64,000 nt of DNA from Parasphingopyxis sp. CP4 (lineage in GTDB: Bacteria; Pseudomonadota; Alphaproteobacteria; Sphingomonadales; Sphingomonadaceae): the NCBI RefSeq assembly GCF_013378055.1, contig NZ_CP051130.1:2234001-2298000 (forward strand). Direction: 5' to 3'. Positions within the stretch are counted from its first letter, which is position 1. Every line of letters begins with the position of its first letter. Of the stretch, positions 1 to 8,274 are shown piece after piece. The notes beneath the pieces are model-generated. The model searched no databases. It saw only the letters and a program-made list of their open reading frames with translations, and had not been told where the DNA came from. A program made the translations under genes and the position numbers.

Positions 1-2
1 AG

Positions 3-1409
3 CTCGATCCCAAGGCATTCAAACTGTTGCGCGTATCGGGCGCCTATTGGCGCGGCGACCAGCGCAATCCGCAGCTATCGCGCATCTATGGCACGGGCTG
101 GCTCAATCGGAAGCAGCTTGCCCAGCATTTGCATCGGCTGGAAGAAGCCGCCAAGCGCGATCACCGCAAGCTCGGCCAGGAAATGGATCTGTTCCATCTC
201 CAGCCCGAAGCGCAGGGCAGCGTCTTCTGGCACGCAAAGGGCTATATCATCTGGCGCGAGATGGAGGCCTATATGCGCCGCCGGATCGACGAAGCCGGCT
301 ATAATGAAGTCAAGACGCCGCAGCTGATGGACGCGCGGCAATGGCAGCAATCGGGCCATTGGGGCAAATATCGCGAGAATATGTTCGTGGTGCCTGACGA
401 GATTCCCTCGACCGAAGATGAGGGGCCGATCGTCTCCAGCGATGCTGACATGATGGCACTCAAGCCGATGAACTGCCCGGCCCATGTGCTGATCTTCCGC
501 CAGGGCATCAAAAGCTATCGCGACCTGCCGATCCGCATGGCGGAGATGGGCTGCTGCCATCGTAACGAACCGCATGGCGCGCTGCACGGCCTGTTGCGGG
601 TTCGCCAGATGACGCAGGATGACGGCCATATCTTCGTCCGCGAAGATCAGCTGGTCGAAGAAGTGCGGCAGTTCTGTGAACTCACCGATCGCGTCTATCG
701 CGATTTCGGTTTCGAAAAATATGCGATCAAGCTGGCACTGCGGCCTGAAGAGCGTTTCGGTTCCGATGAAGATTGGGACACGGCCGAAGACGAGCTGCGC
801 AATGCGGTGATCGAAGCGGGCATGGCGACCGAAGACTATGGCTGGGAAGAATTGCCGGGCGAAGGGGCCTTTTATGCGCCCAAGCTCGAATGGCATCTGA
901 CCGATGCGATTGGCCGAACCTGGCAGGTTGGCACGATCCAGTCAGACCGGGTGCTGCCCGAGCGGCTCGACGCGAGCTATGTCGGCGAAGATGGCGAACG
1001 GCATCGTCCCGTCATGCTGCACCGCGCTGTGATCGGCACCTATGAGCGCTTTATCGGCATTCTCATCGAGAATTATTCGGGCAAGCTGCCGCTCTGGTTG
1101 GCGCCGGTACAGGCCATCATCGCGACGATTGTTTCGGATGCGGATGGCTATGCCAATGAGGTGCGCGAGAAATTGCACGCGGCAGGCATTCGCGTCGAGA
1201 CGGATCTGCGCAATGAGAAGATCAACTATAAGGTGCGCGAACACAGCCTTGCGAAGGTGCCGAACCTGGTTGTGGTCGGCAAACGCGAGGCTGAAGAAGG
1301 TACGGTTGCACTGCGTCGGCTCGGCTCTGACGAGCATCAAAAGGTGATGAGCGTAGATGATCTTGTCGCGATGCTGCGCGATGAAGCGACCCCGCCGGAC
1401 CTGAAATAG
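3..1409 (+). CDS. thrS: Threonine--tRNA ligase, 5'-truncated by the window edge
   Basis: Cytoplasmic class II synthetase that charges tRNA-Thr with threonine. The reading frame is open to the first base, so the true start lies outside; 468 residues remain of a usual 640-660, and the missing part is the TGS and most of the editing region. The visible part begins near the family segment [12 protein letters not shown] and has the catalytic-core motifs KPMNCPAH (zinc-binding Cys) and [16 protein letters not shown] (motif 2). A C-terminal anticodon-binding domain starts near PLWLAPVQ and ends with VVVGKREAE. infC follows about 110 bp downstream, the usual bacterial order. The call is certain; only the 5' end is unknown. 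Confidence 0.98.
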   Translation, partial: LDPKAFKLLRVSGAYWRGDQRNPQLSRIYGTGWLNRKQLAQHLHRLEEAAKRDHRKLGQEMDLFHLQPEAQGSVFWHAKGYIIWREMEAYMRRRIDEAGYNEVKTPQLMDARQWQQSGHWGKYRENMFVVPDEIPSTEDEGPIVSSDADMMALKPMNCPAHVLIFRQGIKSYRDLPIRMAEMGCCHRNEPHGALHGLLRVRQMTQDDGHIFVREDQLVEEVRQFCELTDRVYRDFGFEKYAIKLALRPEERFGSDEDWDTAEDELRNAVIEAGMATEDYGWEELPGEGAFYAPKLEWHLTDAIGRTWQVGTIQSDRVLPERLDASYVGEDGERHRPVMLHRAVIGTYERFIGILIENYSGKLPLWLAPVQAIIATIVSDADGYANEVREKLHAAGIRVETDLRNEKINYKVREHSLAKVPNLVVVGKREAEEGTVALRRLGSDEHQKVMSVDDLVAMLRDEATPPDLK

Positions 1410-1443
1410 AGGCAAACAATCGCTCGATCGGCAATCGATGCCT

Positions 1444-1471
1444 TTGATTCCGCGCCGAAGCACCGTATATT
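1444..1471 (+). promoter_or_regulatory. Candidate sigma-70 promoter for infC
   Basis: TTGATT at 1444-1449, a 16-base spacer, then TATATT at 1466-1471. Transcription would begin near 1478, just ahead of a small hairpin (GGCAC at 1480-1484 pairing with GTGCC at 1491-1495) in the infC leader. It allows infC to be transcribed apart from thrS. Assigned by pattern only. Confidence 0.4.
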
Positions 1472-1505
1472 AGACGAAAGGCACACTGACGTGCCCCTAA
1501 ACTTT

Positions 1506-1521
1506 AGGAGATAGAGCTATA
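1506..1521 (+). promoter_or_regulatory. Ribosome binding site that points to an ATA start for infC
   Basis: AGGAG at 1506-1510 lies 8 bases before an in-frame ATA at 1519-1521. The first in-frame ATG (1531) is 20 bases from this Shine-Dalgarno, too far for normal initiation. Non-AUG starts on infC are a known device: IF3 rejects them, so it limits its own synthesis. Confidence 0.7.
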
Positions 1522-2061
1522 CGCCCCCCGATGTCCCGCCGCCCTGCGGCACCGCCGATGAACGGCCCCCGCTATAATCAGTTTATTCAGTCGCCAAAGG
1601 TCCGTGTGATCGACGAGAACGGCGATAATCTGGGTGTATTGCTAACCAACGAAGCGATTGAACAGGCCGCCGATGTCGGCCTCGATCTCGTGGAAGTCTC
1701 TCCGAATGCGGACCCGCCCGTGGCGAAGTTCCTCGATGTCGGCAAATATAAGTATGAGGCCCAGAAAAAGGCCAATGCCGCGCGTAAATCGCAGAAAACG
1801 CAAGACATCAAAGAGATCAAGATGCGCCCGAACATCGATGATCACGACTATGACGTGAAGATGAAGAAGGTGAACCAGTTCATCGACGATGGTGACAAGG
1901 TGAAGGTGACTTTGCGCTTCCGCGGACGTGAACTCTCGCATCGCGAGCTCGGCATGCAATTGCTGCGCCGCGTGCAGGAAGACACCAAGGAAAACGCAAA
2001 AACCGAAGCACATCCGAAGATGGAAGGCCGTCAGATGCTGATGGTTCTTGCGCCGAAGTAA
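1519..2061 (+). CDS. infC: Translation initiation factor IF-3
   Basis: IF3 binds the 30S subunit, keeps it apart from 50S and checks the start codon and initiator tRNA. From the ATA start the protein has 180 residues, normal for alphaproteobacteria. The N-domain carries GPRYNQFI and VRVIDENGDNLGVL. A lysine-rich linker (KYKYEAQKKANAARKSQK) leads to the C-domain with EIKMRPNIDDHDYD and VTLRFRGRELSH, ending MLMVLAPK. An ATG 12 bases downstream would shorten it by four residues (start MSRRPAAPP), but the Shine-Dalgarno fits the ATA. It follows thrS; rpmI-rplT, which often complete this operon, lie 37 kb away beside pheST. Confidence 0.97.
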   Translation: MRPPMSRRPAAPPMNGPRYNQFIQSPKVRVIDENGDNLGVLLTNEAIEQAADVGLDLVEVSPNADPPVAKFLDVGKYKYEAQKKANAARKSQKTQDIKEIKMRPNIDDHDYDVKMKKVNQFIDDGDKVKVTLRFRGRELSHRELGMQLLRRVQEDTKENAKTEAHPKMEGRQMLMVLAPK

Positions 2062-2186
2062 TTCTGGCTCCCGAATTCTGCCCGGCTGCAAGGCTGGCAA
2101 TCCAGAAAACGGACAGCTGTCGGCGCATATTCTCGCAACCGACTTTCTGACTGGCGGAACCGTTATCGCGGTGGCATGGGCGAATC

Positions 2187-3107
2187 ATGACCGCGCCGCG
2201 TTTCGTCTTTCCGCTGTTCCTCGTGGGCAGCATCATCCTTTCGGCCGGGCCGCTCTTCGTGCGGCTCGCCGATGTTGGTGCGGTACAATCGGCTTTCTGG
2301 CGGCTGGCGATTGGCGCGCCGATGTTGTTCCTGCTGGTGCGCGCGGTTGAAGGCCGCTTTCCGAGCCTGCCGAAGGGCAGCGCGCTGGTCTGGCTATTGC
2401 TCGGCGGTTTCTTCTTTGCGGCAGACCTCGGCAGCTGGCATCTCGGCATTGAACGCACGACGCTGGCCAATTCAACCTTGCTCGCCAATGCGACCGCCTT
2501 CCTGTTTCCGGTCTGGGGCTATCTCGTCGTGCGCCGCTGGCCGACGCCCTTTGCAGCGATCGCGTTGTTGTTGGCGGCGGTGGGGATACTGACCCTGGCG
2601 GGGGATTCAGCGAGTGTATCACCGACCAATCTGCGCGGTGATCTGTTCTGTCTGCTCGCGGCGGTTTTCTACACCGGATATCTGATCGTGATGAACCGCG
2701 CGCGCGCCGGGCTATCGGCCTTGTCCGCATTGGGGTTCGCCACCACAGCCGGCGCGCTTTTCCTATTGCCTGCCGCGCTTATCGCCGATGGTAATTTCTG
2801 GCCGCAGGACTGGACGCCCCTGCTGCTGCTCGCCCTGACCAGCCAGGTCGCTGGCCAAGGGTTGGTGATCTACGCGCTGCCGCATCTGCCGCCGCTCGCC
2901 AGTGGCCTCGGCCTCCTCGTTCAGCCGCTTTTCTCTTCGCTGCTGGGCTTTCTGTGGTTTGCGGAAATACTCACGACCGTCGATGTGGTCGGCATGGCGC
3001 TGATCTTCGTTGCGATACTGCTGGTGCGGAGACCCGGCACCGTCAGCGCATCGGTCGAGACCCGCGTCCCGCCATCCCTGGGCGGTGCGCAGGCGCCCGA
3101 TCGTTAA
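2187..3107 (+). CDS. DMT-superfamily transporter (EamA family)
   Basis: Inner-membrane exporter-like protein of 306 residues with about ten hydrophobic segments arranged as two EamA repeats. The first repeat begins at FPLFLVGSIILSAGPLFVRL and carries the typical SAFWRLAIGAP. The second begins near LFCLLAAVFYTGYLIV and ends with a helix at VVGMALIFVAILLV. Family members export amino acids, purines or other metabolites; the substrate cannot be read from sequence. It stands alone, 125 bp after infC, and converges on the VOC gene with only 9 bp between stops. Nothing in the neighbourhood suggests a cargo. Confidence 0.88.
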   Translation: MTAPRFVFPLFLVGSIILSAGPLFVRLADVGAVQSAFWRLAIGAPMLFLLVRAVEGRFPSLPKGSALVWLLLGGFFFAADLGSWHLGIERTTLANSTLLANATAFLFPVWGYLVVRRWPTPFAAIALLLAAVGILTLAGDSASVSPTNLRGDLFCLLAAVFYTGYLIVMNRARAGLSALSALGFATTAGALFLLPAALIADGNFWPQDWTPLLLLALTSQVAGQGLVIYALPHLPPLASGLGLLVQPLFSSLLGFLWFAEILTTVDVVGMALIFVAILLVRRPGTVSASVETRVPPSLGGAQAPDR

Positions 3108-3116
3108 GTAAGGCCG

Positions 3117-3485
3117 CTATTCCTCCGGCAGTACCGCCGGCGGTTCCCATAGCTCGATCGCATTGCCTTCCGGATCATGGACCCGGGCAAACAGGCCATA
3201 GCTGCCGTCGAGATCCCATTCGTCGTTGCGCATCACCTCGATACCCGCGGCGGTTAGTTTCTCGCTGATGGCCGCGAGATCATCGACCCGCAAATTGATC
3301 ATGAACGCCTTGTCGGCCGCGAAATAGTCGCTGTCCTGCTTGAAGGGCGCGAAAACGGTCGGTCCGGCAGCCTGGTTCCACCAGCTATCGCCGCCGCCAA
3401 GATCGAAATGATCGCGATACCATTGCGTCAGCGCCTTGGGATCCTTGGCCCGGAAAAAGAGCCCGCCAATGCCTGTAACACCCAT
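3117..3485 (-). CDS. VOC-superfamily (glyoxalase/bleomycin-resistance-like) protein
   Basis: Small soluble protein of 122 residues with the paired beta-alpha-beta-beta-beta modules of the vicinal oxygen chelate fold. It begins GVTGIGGLFFRAKDPKALTQW and ends VHDPEGNAIELWEP, the usual C-terminal metal-ligand segment with Glu. The chosen ATG has a strong Shine-Dalgarno (GGGAGGAAG); a longer reading frame upstream lacks one. VOC members include lyases, dioxygenases and antibiotic-binding proteins, and no specific reaction can be assigned. It is divergent from the antiporter gene, about 107 bp away. Confidence 0.85.
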   Translation of the reverse strand: MGVTGIGGLFFRAKDPKALTQWYRDHFDLGGGDSWWNQAAGPTVFAPFKQDSDYFAADKAFMINLRVDDLAAISEKLTAAGIEVMRNDEWDLDGSYGLFARVHDPEGNAIELWEPPAVLPEE

Positions 3486-3592
3486 ATCTTCCTCCCGATT
3501 CTCCCCTGCCCGCCCACTATAGGCCGCCAATCTCGTGCCGGGCAACGCAACAAAAAGTTGAAGCGGCCGCCTTTCCCCGGCATGCATCGCGC

Positions 3593-5515
3593 ATGGCGCT
3601 CGATTCCCTAATGGTGAAGATTGCCGTCATCGGCGTGGCCGGTGTCGGCGCGCAATGGATCGCATGGCGTACCGGCCGACCGGCCATCGCCCTCATGTTG
3701 ATCGTCGGCATATTGGTCGGCCCGGTCAGCGCGCTCATTCCGCATGAACTGTTTCGCGGAGGCCTCATAAATCCCGAAAGAGATTTTGGGGCTCTGATGG
3801 AGCCCATCATCAAGCTTGCCGTCGCCGTGATCCTGTTCGAAGGGGGCCTCAGCCTCAACTTCCGCGAGTTACGACAAGCCGGATGGGCGGTGATGCGCGT
3901 GGTGATTATCGGGGTGCCAGTCGGGTGGTTCCTCGGCACGCTTGCCGGCCATTATGGGGCGGGGCTGAGCTGGGAAGTCTCCGCACTCTTCGGCGGCATA
4001 TTGGTGGTGACCGGGCCCACGGTCATCGGACCGATGCTGCGCACCTTGCGCGTGGGCCCGCGCGTGTCGAACATTCTCAAATGGGAAGGGATCGTCAACG
4101 ATCCGATCGGCGCGCTGCTTGCCGTCTTCATCTTCGCCTACATCACCTATGGCGGTGCGGGCACCAATGTTGCCGCGATCAGCTTCGACGTGATCGGTTC
4201 GACCTTTATCGCCGCCCTGCTTGGCGCTGCGCTCGGCTGGGGTGTGACCTGGTTCTTCCCGCGCGGCTATGTGCCGGAATATCTGAAGGCACCGATGCTG
4301 CTGATCCTGGTGATCGGTGGATTTGTGGTTGCCGATATCATCCAGCACGAGACCGGGCTCGTCACCGTCACGATCATGGGCGTGGTGATGGCCAACCGGC
4401 CGATGTTTTCGAGCCATGCCCTGCGACGCTTCAAGGAAGATCTGGCGGTACTCTTAATTTCCGGCGTGTTCGTCATGCTGTCAGCGACACTGGACTGGGA
4501 GGTTATCGCCAGCTTCCAGACGACATCGCCCGACCCGATCGAGGGCGTGCTGCGCTTCCTCGGCTTCCTGTTCCTGCTGTTGTTCGTCGTCCGTCCGCTA
4601 ACCATTCTCGTTTCGCTGCTCTTTTCGAGCGTCCCCTGGAATGAGCGTCTGTTCATCGCCTGGATCGCCCCGCGCGGTATTGTTGCGGTGGCAATCACCG
4701 GCCTGTTTGCGATCCGGCTTGCCGATTTCGGGGTTGAAGATGCCGAGGCGCTGATCCCGCTATCCTTCGGCGTCGTGATCGCGACGATCTTCGCCCATGG
4801 CTTCTCGGCCAAATGGTGGGCGCATCGACTCGGTATCGATCAGGGCCCGGCAGACGGCGTATTGCTGGTCGGAGCCAATCGCTGGACGATCGATTTTGGC
4901 GAACTGCTCAAAAAACTCGAGATACCGATAACCATCGCTGACCCGTCCCAATATGCCCTGCGCGCAGCCCGGCGGCGCGAGCTGGCTGTCTATCGCGGCG
5001 ATATTCTTGACGAAGTCACCCAGGAACATCTCGACCTTGGCCAGTTTCAGGAGCTCATCGCTGCGACCGACAATGACGCATATAACGCGTTGATCTGCGA
5101 CGATCTCGGCCCCGAAATGGGCTATGATTCCGTCAGCCAGATCGGCACCGATCGCGATCGCGCGTTCCAGTCGCGCGGCCGGGTCCTGATGCGTTCGGCG
5201 CCGACCATCGATGATTTGCTGAAGTGCGAAGATGCCAAATGGGTCTTCACCCGGACAAAGATCACCGACAAGTTCGGGATGGAGGATCTCAAAAAGAACC
5301 TTGATACCGATGCACTGCTGATTTGCGTGATGAAGCCCGACCGGCGGCTGCTCTTCTTTTCCACGGATGCACGGCCAGTGGTCGAGGCCGGCGATATCGT
5401 TGTCAGCTATGCGCCACCAGAGGCACCGAGCGAACAGCTCGAACGCAAACGCCGCCCAACTGAACCCGGCCCTGAATCGGACCCAGAATCCGGCACTGAA
5501 CCCGAGCCGGCCTAG
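3593..5515 (+). CDS. CPA-type cation/proton antiporter with a C-terminal TrkA-N-like domain
   Basis: Inner-membrane monovalent cation/H+ antiporter of 640 residues. The N-terminal 400 or so residues form about twelve membrane segments. The signature LFEGGLSLNFRELRQ and the conserved ion-site stretch KWEGIVNDPIGALLAVF are clear. After the membrane part comes a nucleotide-binding-like Rossmann region (VLLVGANRWTIDFGELLKK) typical of regulated KefB/NhaP relatives, then an acidic tail rich in Pro and Glu. A second ATG six codons in is possible. The stop codon shares CTAG with the converging glnD stop. Whether it moves Na+ or K+ is not decidable here. Confidence 0.88.
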   Translation: MALDSLMVKIAVIGVAGVGAQWIAWRTGRPAIALMLIVGILVGPVSALIPHELFRGGLINPERDFGALMEPIIKLAVAVILFEGGLSLNFRELRQAGWAVMRVVIIGVPVGWFLGTLAGHYGAGLSWEVSALFGGILVVTGPTVIGPMLRTLRVGPRVSNILKWEGIVNDPIGALLAVFIFAYITYGGAGTNVAAISFDVIGSTFIAALLGAALGWGVTWFFPRGYVPEYLKAPMLLILVIGGFVVADIIQHETGLVTVTIMGVVMANRPMFSSHALRRFKEDLAVLLISGVFVMLSATLDWEVIASFQTTSPDPIEGVLRFLGFLFLLLFVVRPLTILVSLLFSSVPWNERLFIAWIAPRGIVAVAITGLFAIRLADFGVEDAEALIPLSFGVVIATIFAHGFSAKWWAHRLGIDQGPADGVLLVGANRWTIDFGELLKKLEIPITIADPSQYALRAARRRELAVYRGDILDEVTQEHLDLGQFQELIAATDNDAYNALICDDLGPEMGYDSVSQIGTDRDRAFQSRGRVLMRSAPTIDDLLKCEDAKWVFTRTKITDKFGMEDLKKNLDTDALLICVMKPDRRLLFFSTDARPVVEAGDIVVSYAPPEAPSEQLERKRRPTEPGPESDPESGTEPEPA

Positions 5516-8265
5516 GCGGCTTCCATCTCTGTTTCTTCAGATTCCGCAGCGGCTTTCAGCAGGCGTTTTTGTAGCGCTTTCAATCGGCTGCCATTGACGA
5601 TCTTCTCGCCAAATAGATCCGTCAGGTAGAATGTATCGACCGCGCGCTCACCATAGGTAGCGATATGGGCCGAGCGGATCGTGACCTTGGACTGGAACAG
5701 CGCATGGGTCAGGCTGTTGAGCAATGCAGGCCGATCAAGCGCATTCACTTCGATCACGGTGTAGCGATTGGATGCCTTGTTATCGATCAGCACGAGCGGC
5801 TCGATATGGAAGGCTTCGGCACGAGTCCGGGCCATTGGCCGGGCTTCGAGGCGCTCTTTGAGCTTATGTTTGTTCGCCAACGCATCGCGAATTGCGGTTT
5901 CGAGGCGCTGTAACTGGCCGGGATCGTCAAACGTCCCGCCAAAGGGATCCTGAACCAGGATGTTATCGATCGCCATGCCATCGCGCGTCGTATAGATCCG
6001 CGCGTCGATAACATTTGCGCCCGCCATGTCGACGGCACCGGCCAGCCTGTAGAATAGGCCCGGATGGTCAGCCGTATAGACGGTCACCAGGGTCGCGCCG
6101 CGATCATGATCGGGCTGCATGGCGATGGAAAGCGCGTCGTCATTGGCCGAGGCGTCCGCCATCTGCCTGGCATTGGCGATCGCGGTATCCTCATTTTCCG
6201 CAATCCAATAGGCGCGCGGCATGCGTTTGAAGAGCGCATCGAGATCCGGTTTTGGCCAGTCCAATGCGTCCGACAGCGATTCCTGTACAGCGGCAATGCG
6301 CGAGCGCCGACCTTGATGCTTATGGCCAAGCCGCAACGTTTCTTCGGCCAACTGATAAAGATCGGTCAGCAACTGGCGCTTCCAATCATTCCATACGCCG
6401 GGCCCAACCGCGCGGATATCGACAACGGTAAGAACCAATAGCAGCTTCAACCGTTCTGGGCTTTTCACGGCGAGGACGAAATCTTCGATCGTTTTGGGAT
6501 CGGCAAGATCGCGCTTGAAGGCCGCCGCCGACATCAACAGGTGCCAGCGGACAAGCCAGGCGACAGTTTGCGTTTCACCCGCATCAAGACCGAGGCGCGG
6601 GCATAATTTGTTTGCAACTTCTGCCCCCAGGATCGAATGATCGCCACCGCGTCCCTTGGCGATATCGTGGAGCAGCACCGCGACATAGAGCACGCGGCGC
6701 GAAACGAGCTTGCCCATCACGCCATGCGATAGCGGGTGATCATCCTTGAGCCGGCCATTCTCGATCTTGGAGAGGAGTCCGATTGCCCGGATCGTATGCT
6801 CATCGACGGTATAGTGATGATACATGTCGAACTGCATCTGGGCGACGACCCGGCCGAAATCGGGAACGAAGCGCCCGAATATCCCGGCCTCATTCATCCA
6901 GCGCAGCACAGTTTCCGGGTCACGCGGGCTGGTCAACACATCCAGGAACAGAGCATTTGCCCGCTCATCCTTGCGGATCTTGGCGACGCGTTTCTCATCC
7001 CGTCCTGCCTGGCGCATCGCCAATGGGTGGATTTCGAGTTGGTGCTTGTCGGCCAGCGCGAATATCTCGATCAAACGGACGGGATCTTCGGCAAAGAAAC
7101 CCTCGTCGGGAATAGACAGCCGCCCACGATCGAGAATGAAGCCGTTCAGTTTGCGCGGCTTGCGACGTAGGGTCGGCATCACAAAGCGACGCCCGCGCGG
7201 TCCATATTGTTCGTCGAGATGCGCGAGGAACACACCAGTCAGATCGCCCACCTGCTTCGCGATCAGGAAATAATGCTGCATGAACCGTTCGACCGCGGAT
7301 TTCCCGGTCCGCTCGGCATAGGCCATTCGCTGGGCGATCTCAGGCTGTACGTCGAAGGTCAGCCGTTCTTCGGGGCGCGATGTGATCAGGTGCAAATGAC
7401 AACGCACCGCTAGCAGGAAATCGCGCGCCTTGCGAAACTGTTTGAGCTCATCGGACGTCAGCAGGCCATGTTCGACAAGCTCGCCCAGATCGCGCACCTG
7501 ATGGACGTAGCGCCCGATCCAGAACAAGGTGTGCAGGTCTCTCAGCCCGCCTTTTCCATCCTTTACATTGGGCTCGACGACATAGCGGCTATCGCCCATC
7601 CGATTGTGCCGCGCGTCACGCTCGGCCAGCTTTTCGGCGGTGAAGGCCTGCGCCGTTCCCTCGACCACTTCGGCATAGAAGCGGCGTGTGGCCTCGTCAT
7701 ACAGCGCCTCGTCACCCCATAGATACCGTGCTTCGAGCAACGCAGTGCGGATCGTGAGATCGCTTTTCGCCATGCGCACCATATCGTCTAGCGAACGGCT
7801 TGAATGGCCGACCTTCAATCCCAAATCCCAAAGCGTATAGAGAATGGATTCAATGACTTGCTCGCACCAGGGCGATTGTTTGTAGGGGGTGATAAAGCCG
7901 ATATCGAGATCGGAAAACGGTGCCAATTCACTGCGGCCATAGCCGCCAACCGCGATCAGGGTCAGCCGCTCGCCATCCGATGGATTGCTGTTCGAATAGA
8001 GGCGCTGGACGGTGAAATCATAGATCAGGCGCAGCAACTGGTCATAGAGAAAGGAATAGCTGCGGGTGATAATCGACCCGCGCGAAGGCTTTTGCTCCAG
8101 CCGCTCGGCGATCTCCGCGCAGCCTTTTTCCATAACCGTTCGAAGTTCGGTCACCGCTGCCGCGCGCAGGTCCGCATTGTTATCGGCCTCAAGCGCGTGC
8201 AATCGCGCCGCAACTTCTCGCCGGTCAATAATCGTACGCCGATTGGGGATGAGGCTCGCTGGCAT
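5512..8265 (-). CDS. glnD: [Protein-PII] uridylyltransferase / uridylyl-removing enzyme
   Basis: Sensor of nitrogen status that adds UMP to PII (GlnB/GlnK) when glutamine is low and removes it when glutamine is high. The 917 residues match the usual length. In order: nucleotidyltransferase motif GGYGRSELAPFSDLDI near residue 108; the GlnD-type linker; an HD phosphohydrolase domain with LLHDIAKGRGGDHS; and two C-terminal ACT domains beginning TLVTVYTADHPGLFYR and TVIEVNALDRPALLN, which bind glutamine. It lies just downstream of mutS on the same strand, 9 bp apart, so the two may share a transcript. Confidence 0.98.
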   Translation of the reverse strand: MPASLIPNRRTIIDRREVAARLHALEADNNADLRAAAVTELRTVMEKGCAEIAERLEQKPSRGSIITRSYSFLYDQLLRLIYDFTVQRLYSNSNPSDGERLTLIAVGGYGRSELAPFSDLDIGFITPYKQSPWCEQVIESILYTLWDLGLKVGHSSRSLDDMVRMAKSDLTIRTALLEARYLWGDEALYDEATRRFYAEVVEGTAQAFTAEKLAERDARHNRMGDSRYVVEPNVKDGKGGLRDLHTLFWIGRYVHQVRDLGELVEHGLLTSDELKQFRKARDFLLAVRCHLHLITSRPEERLTFDVQPEIAQRMAYAERTGKSAVERFMQHYFLIAKQVGDLTGVFLAHLDEQYGPRGRRFVMPTLRRKPRKLNGFILDRGRLSIPDEGFFAEDPVRLIEIFALADKHQLEIHPLAMRQAGRDEKRVAKIRKDERANALFLDVLTSPRDPETVLRWMNEAGIFGRFVPDFGRVVAQMQFDMYHHYTVDEHTIRAIGLLSKIENGRLKDDHPLSHGVMGKLVSRRVLYVAVLLHDIAKGRGGDHSILGAEVANKLCPRLGLDAGETQTVAWLVRWHLLMSAAAFKRDLADPKTIEDFVLAVKSPERLKLLLVLTVVDIRAVGPGVWNDWKRQLLTDLYQLAEETLRLGHKHQGRRSRIAAVQESLSDALDWPKPDLDALFKRMPRAYWIAENEDTAIANARQMADASANDDALSIAMQPDHDRGATLVTVYTADHPGLFYRLAGAVDMAGANVIDARIYTTRDGMAIDNILVQDPFGGTFDDPGQLQRLETAIRDALANKHKLKERLEARPMARTRAEAFHIEPLVLIDNKASNRYTVIEVNALDRPALLNSLTHALFQSKVTIRSAHIATYGERAVDTFYLTDLFGEKIVNGSRLKALQKRLLKAAAESEETEMEAA

Positions 8266-8274
8266 AGCGCTAAT

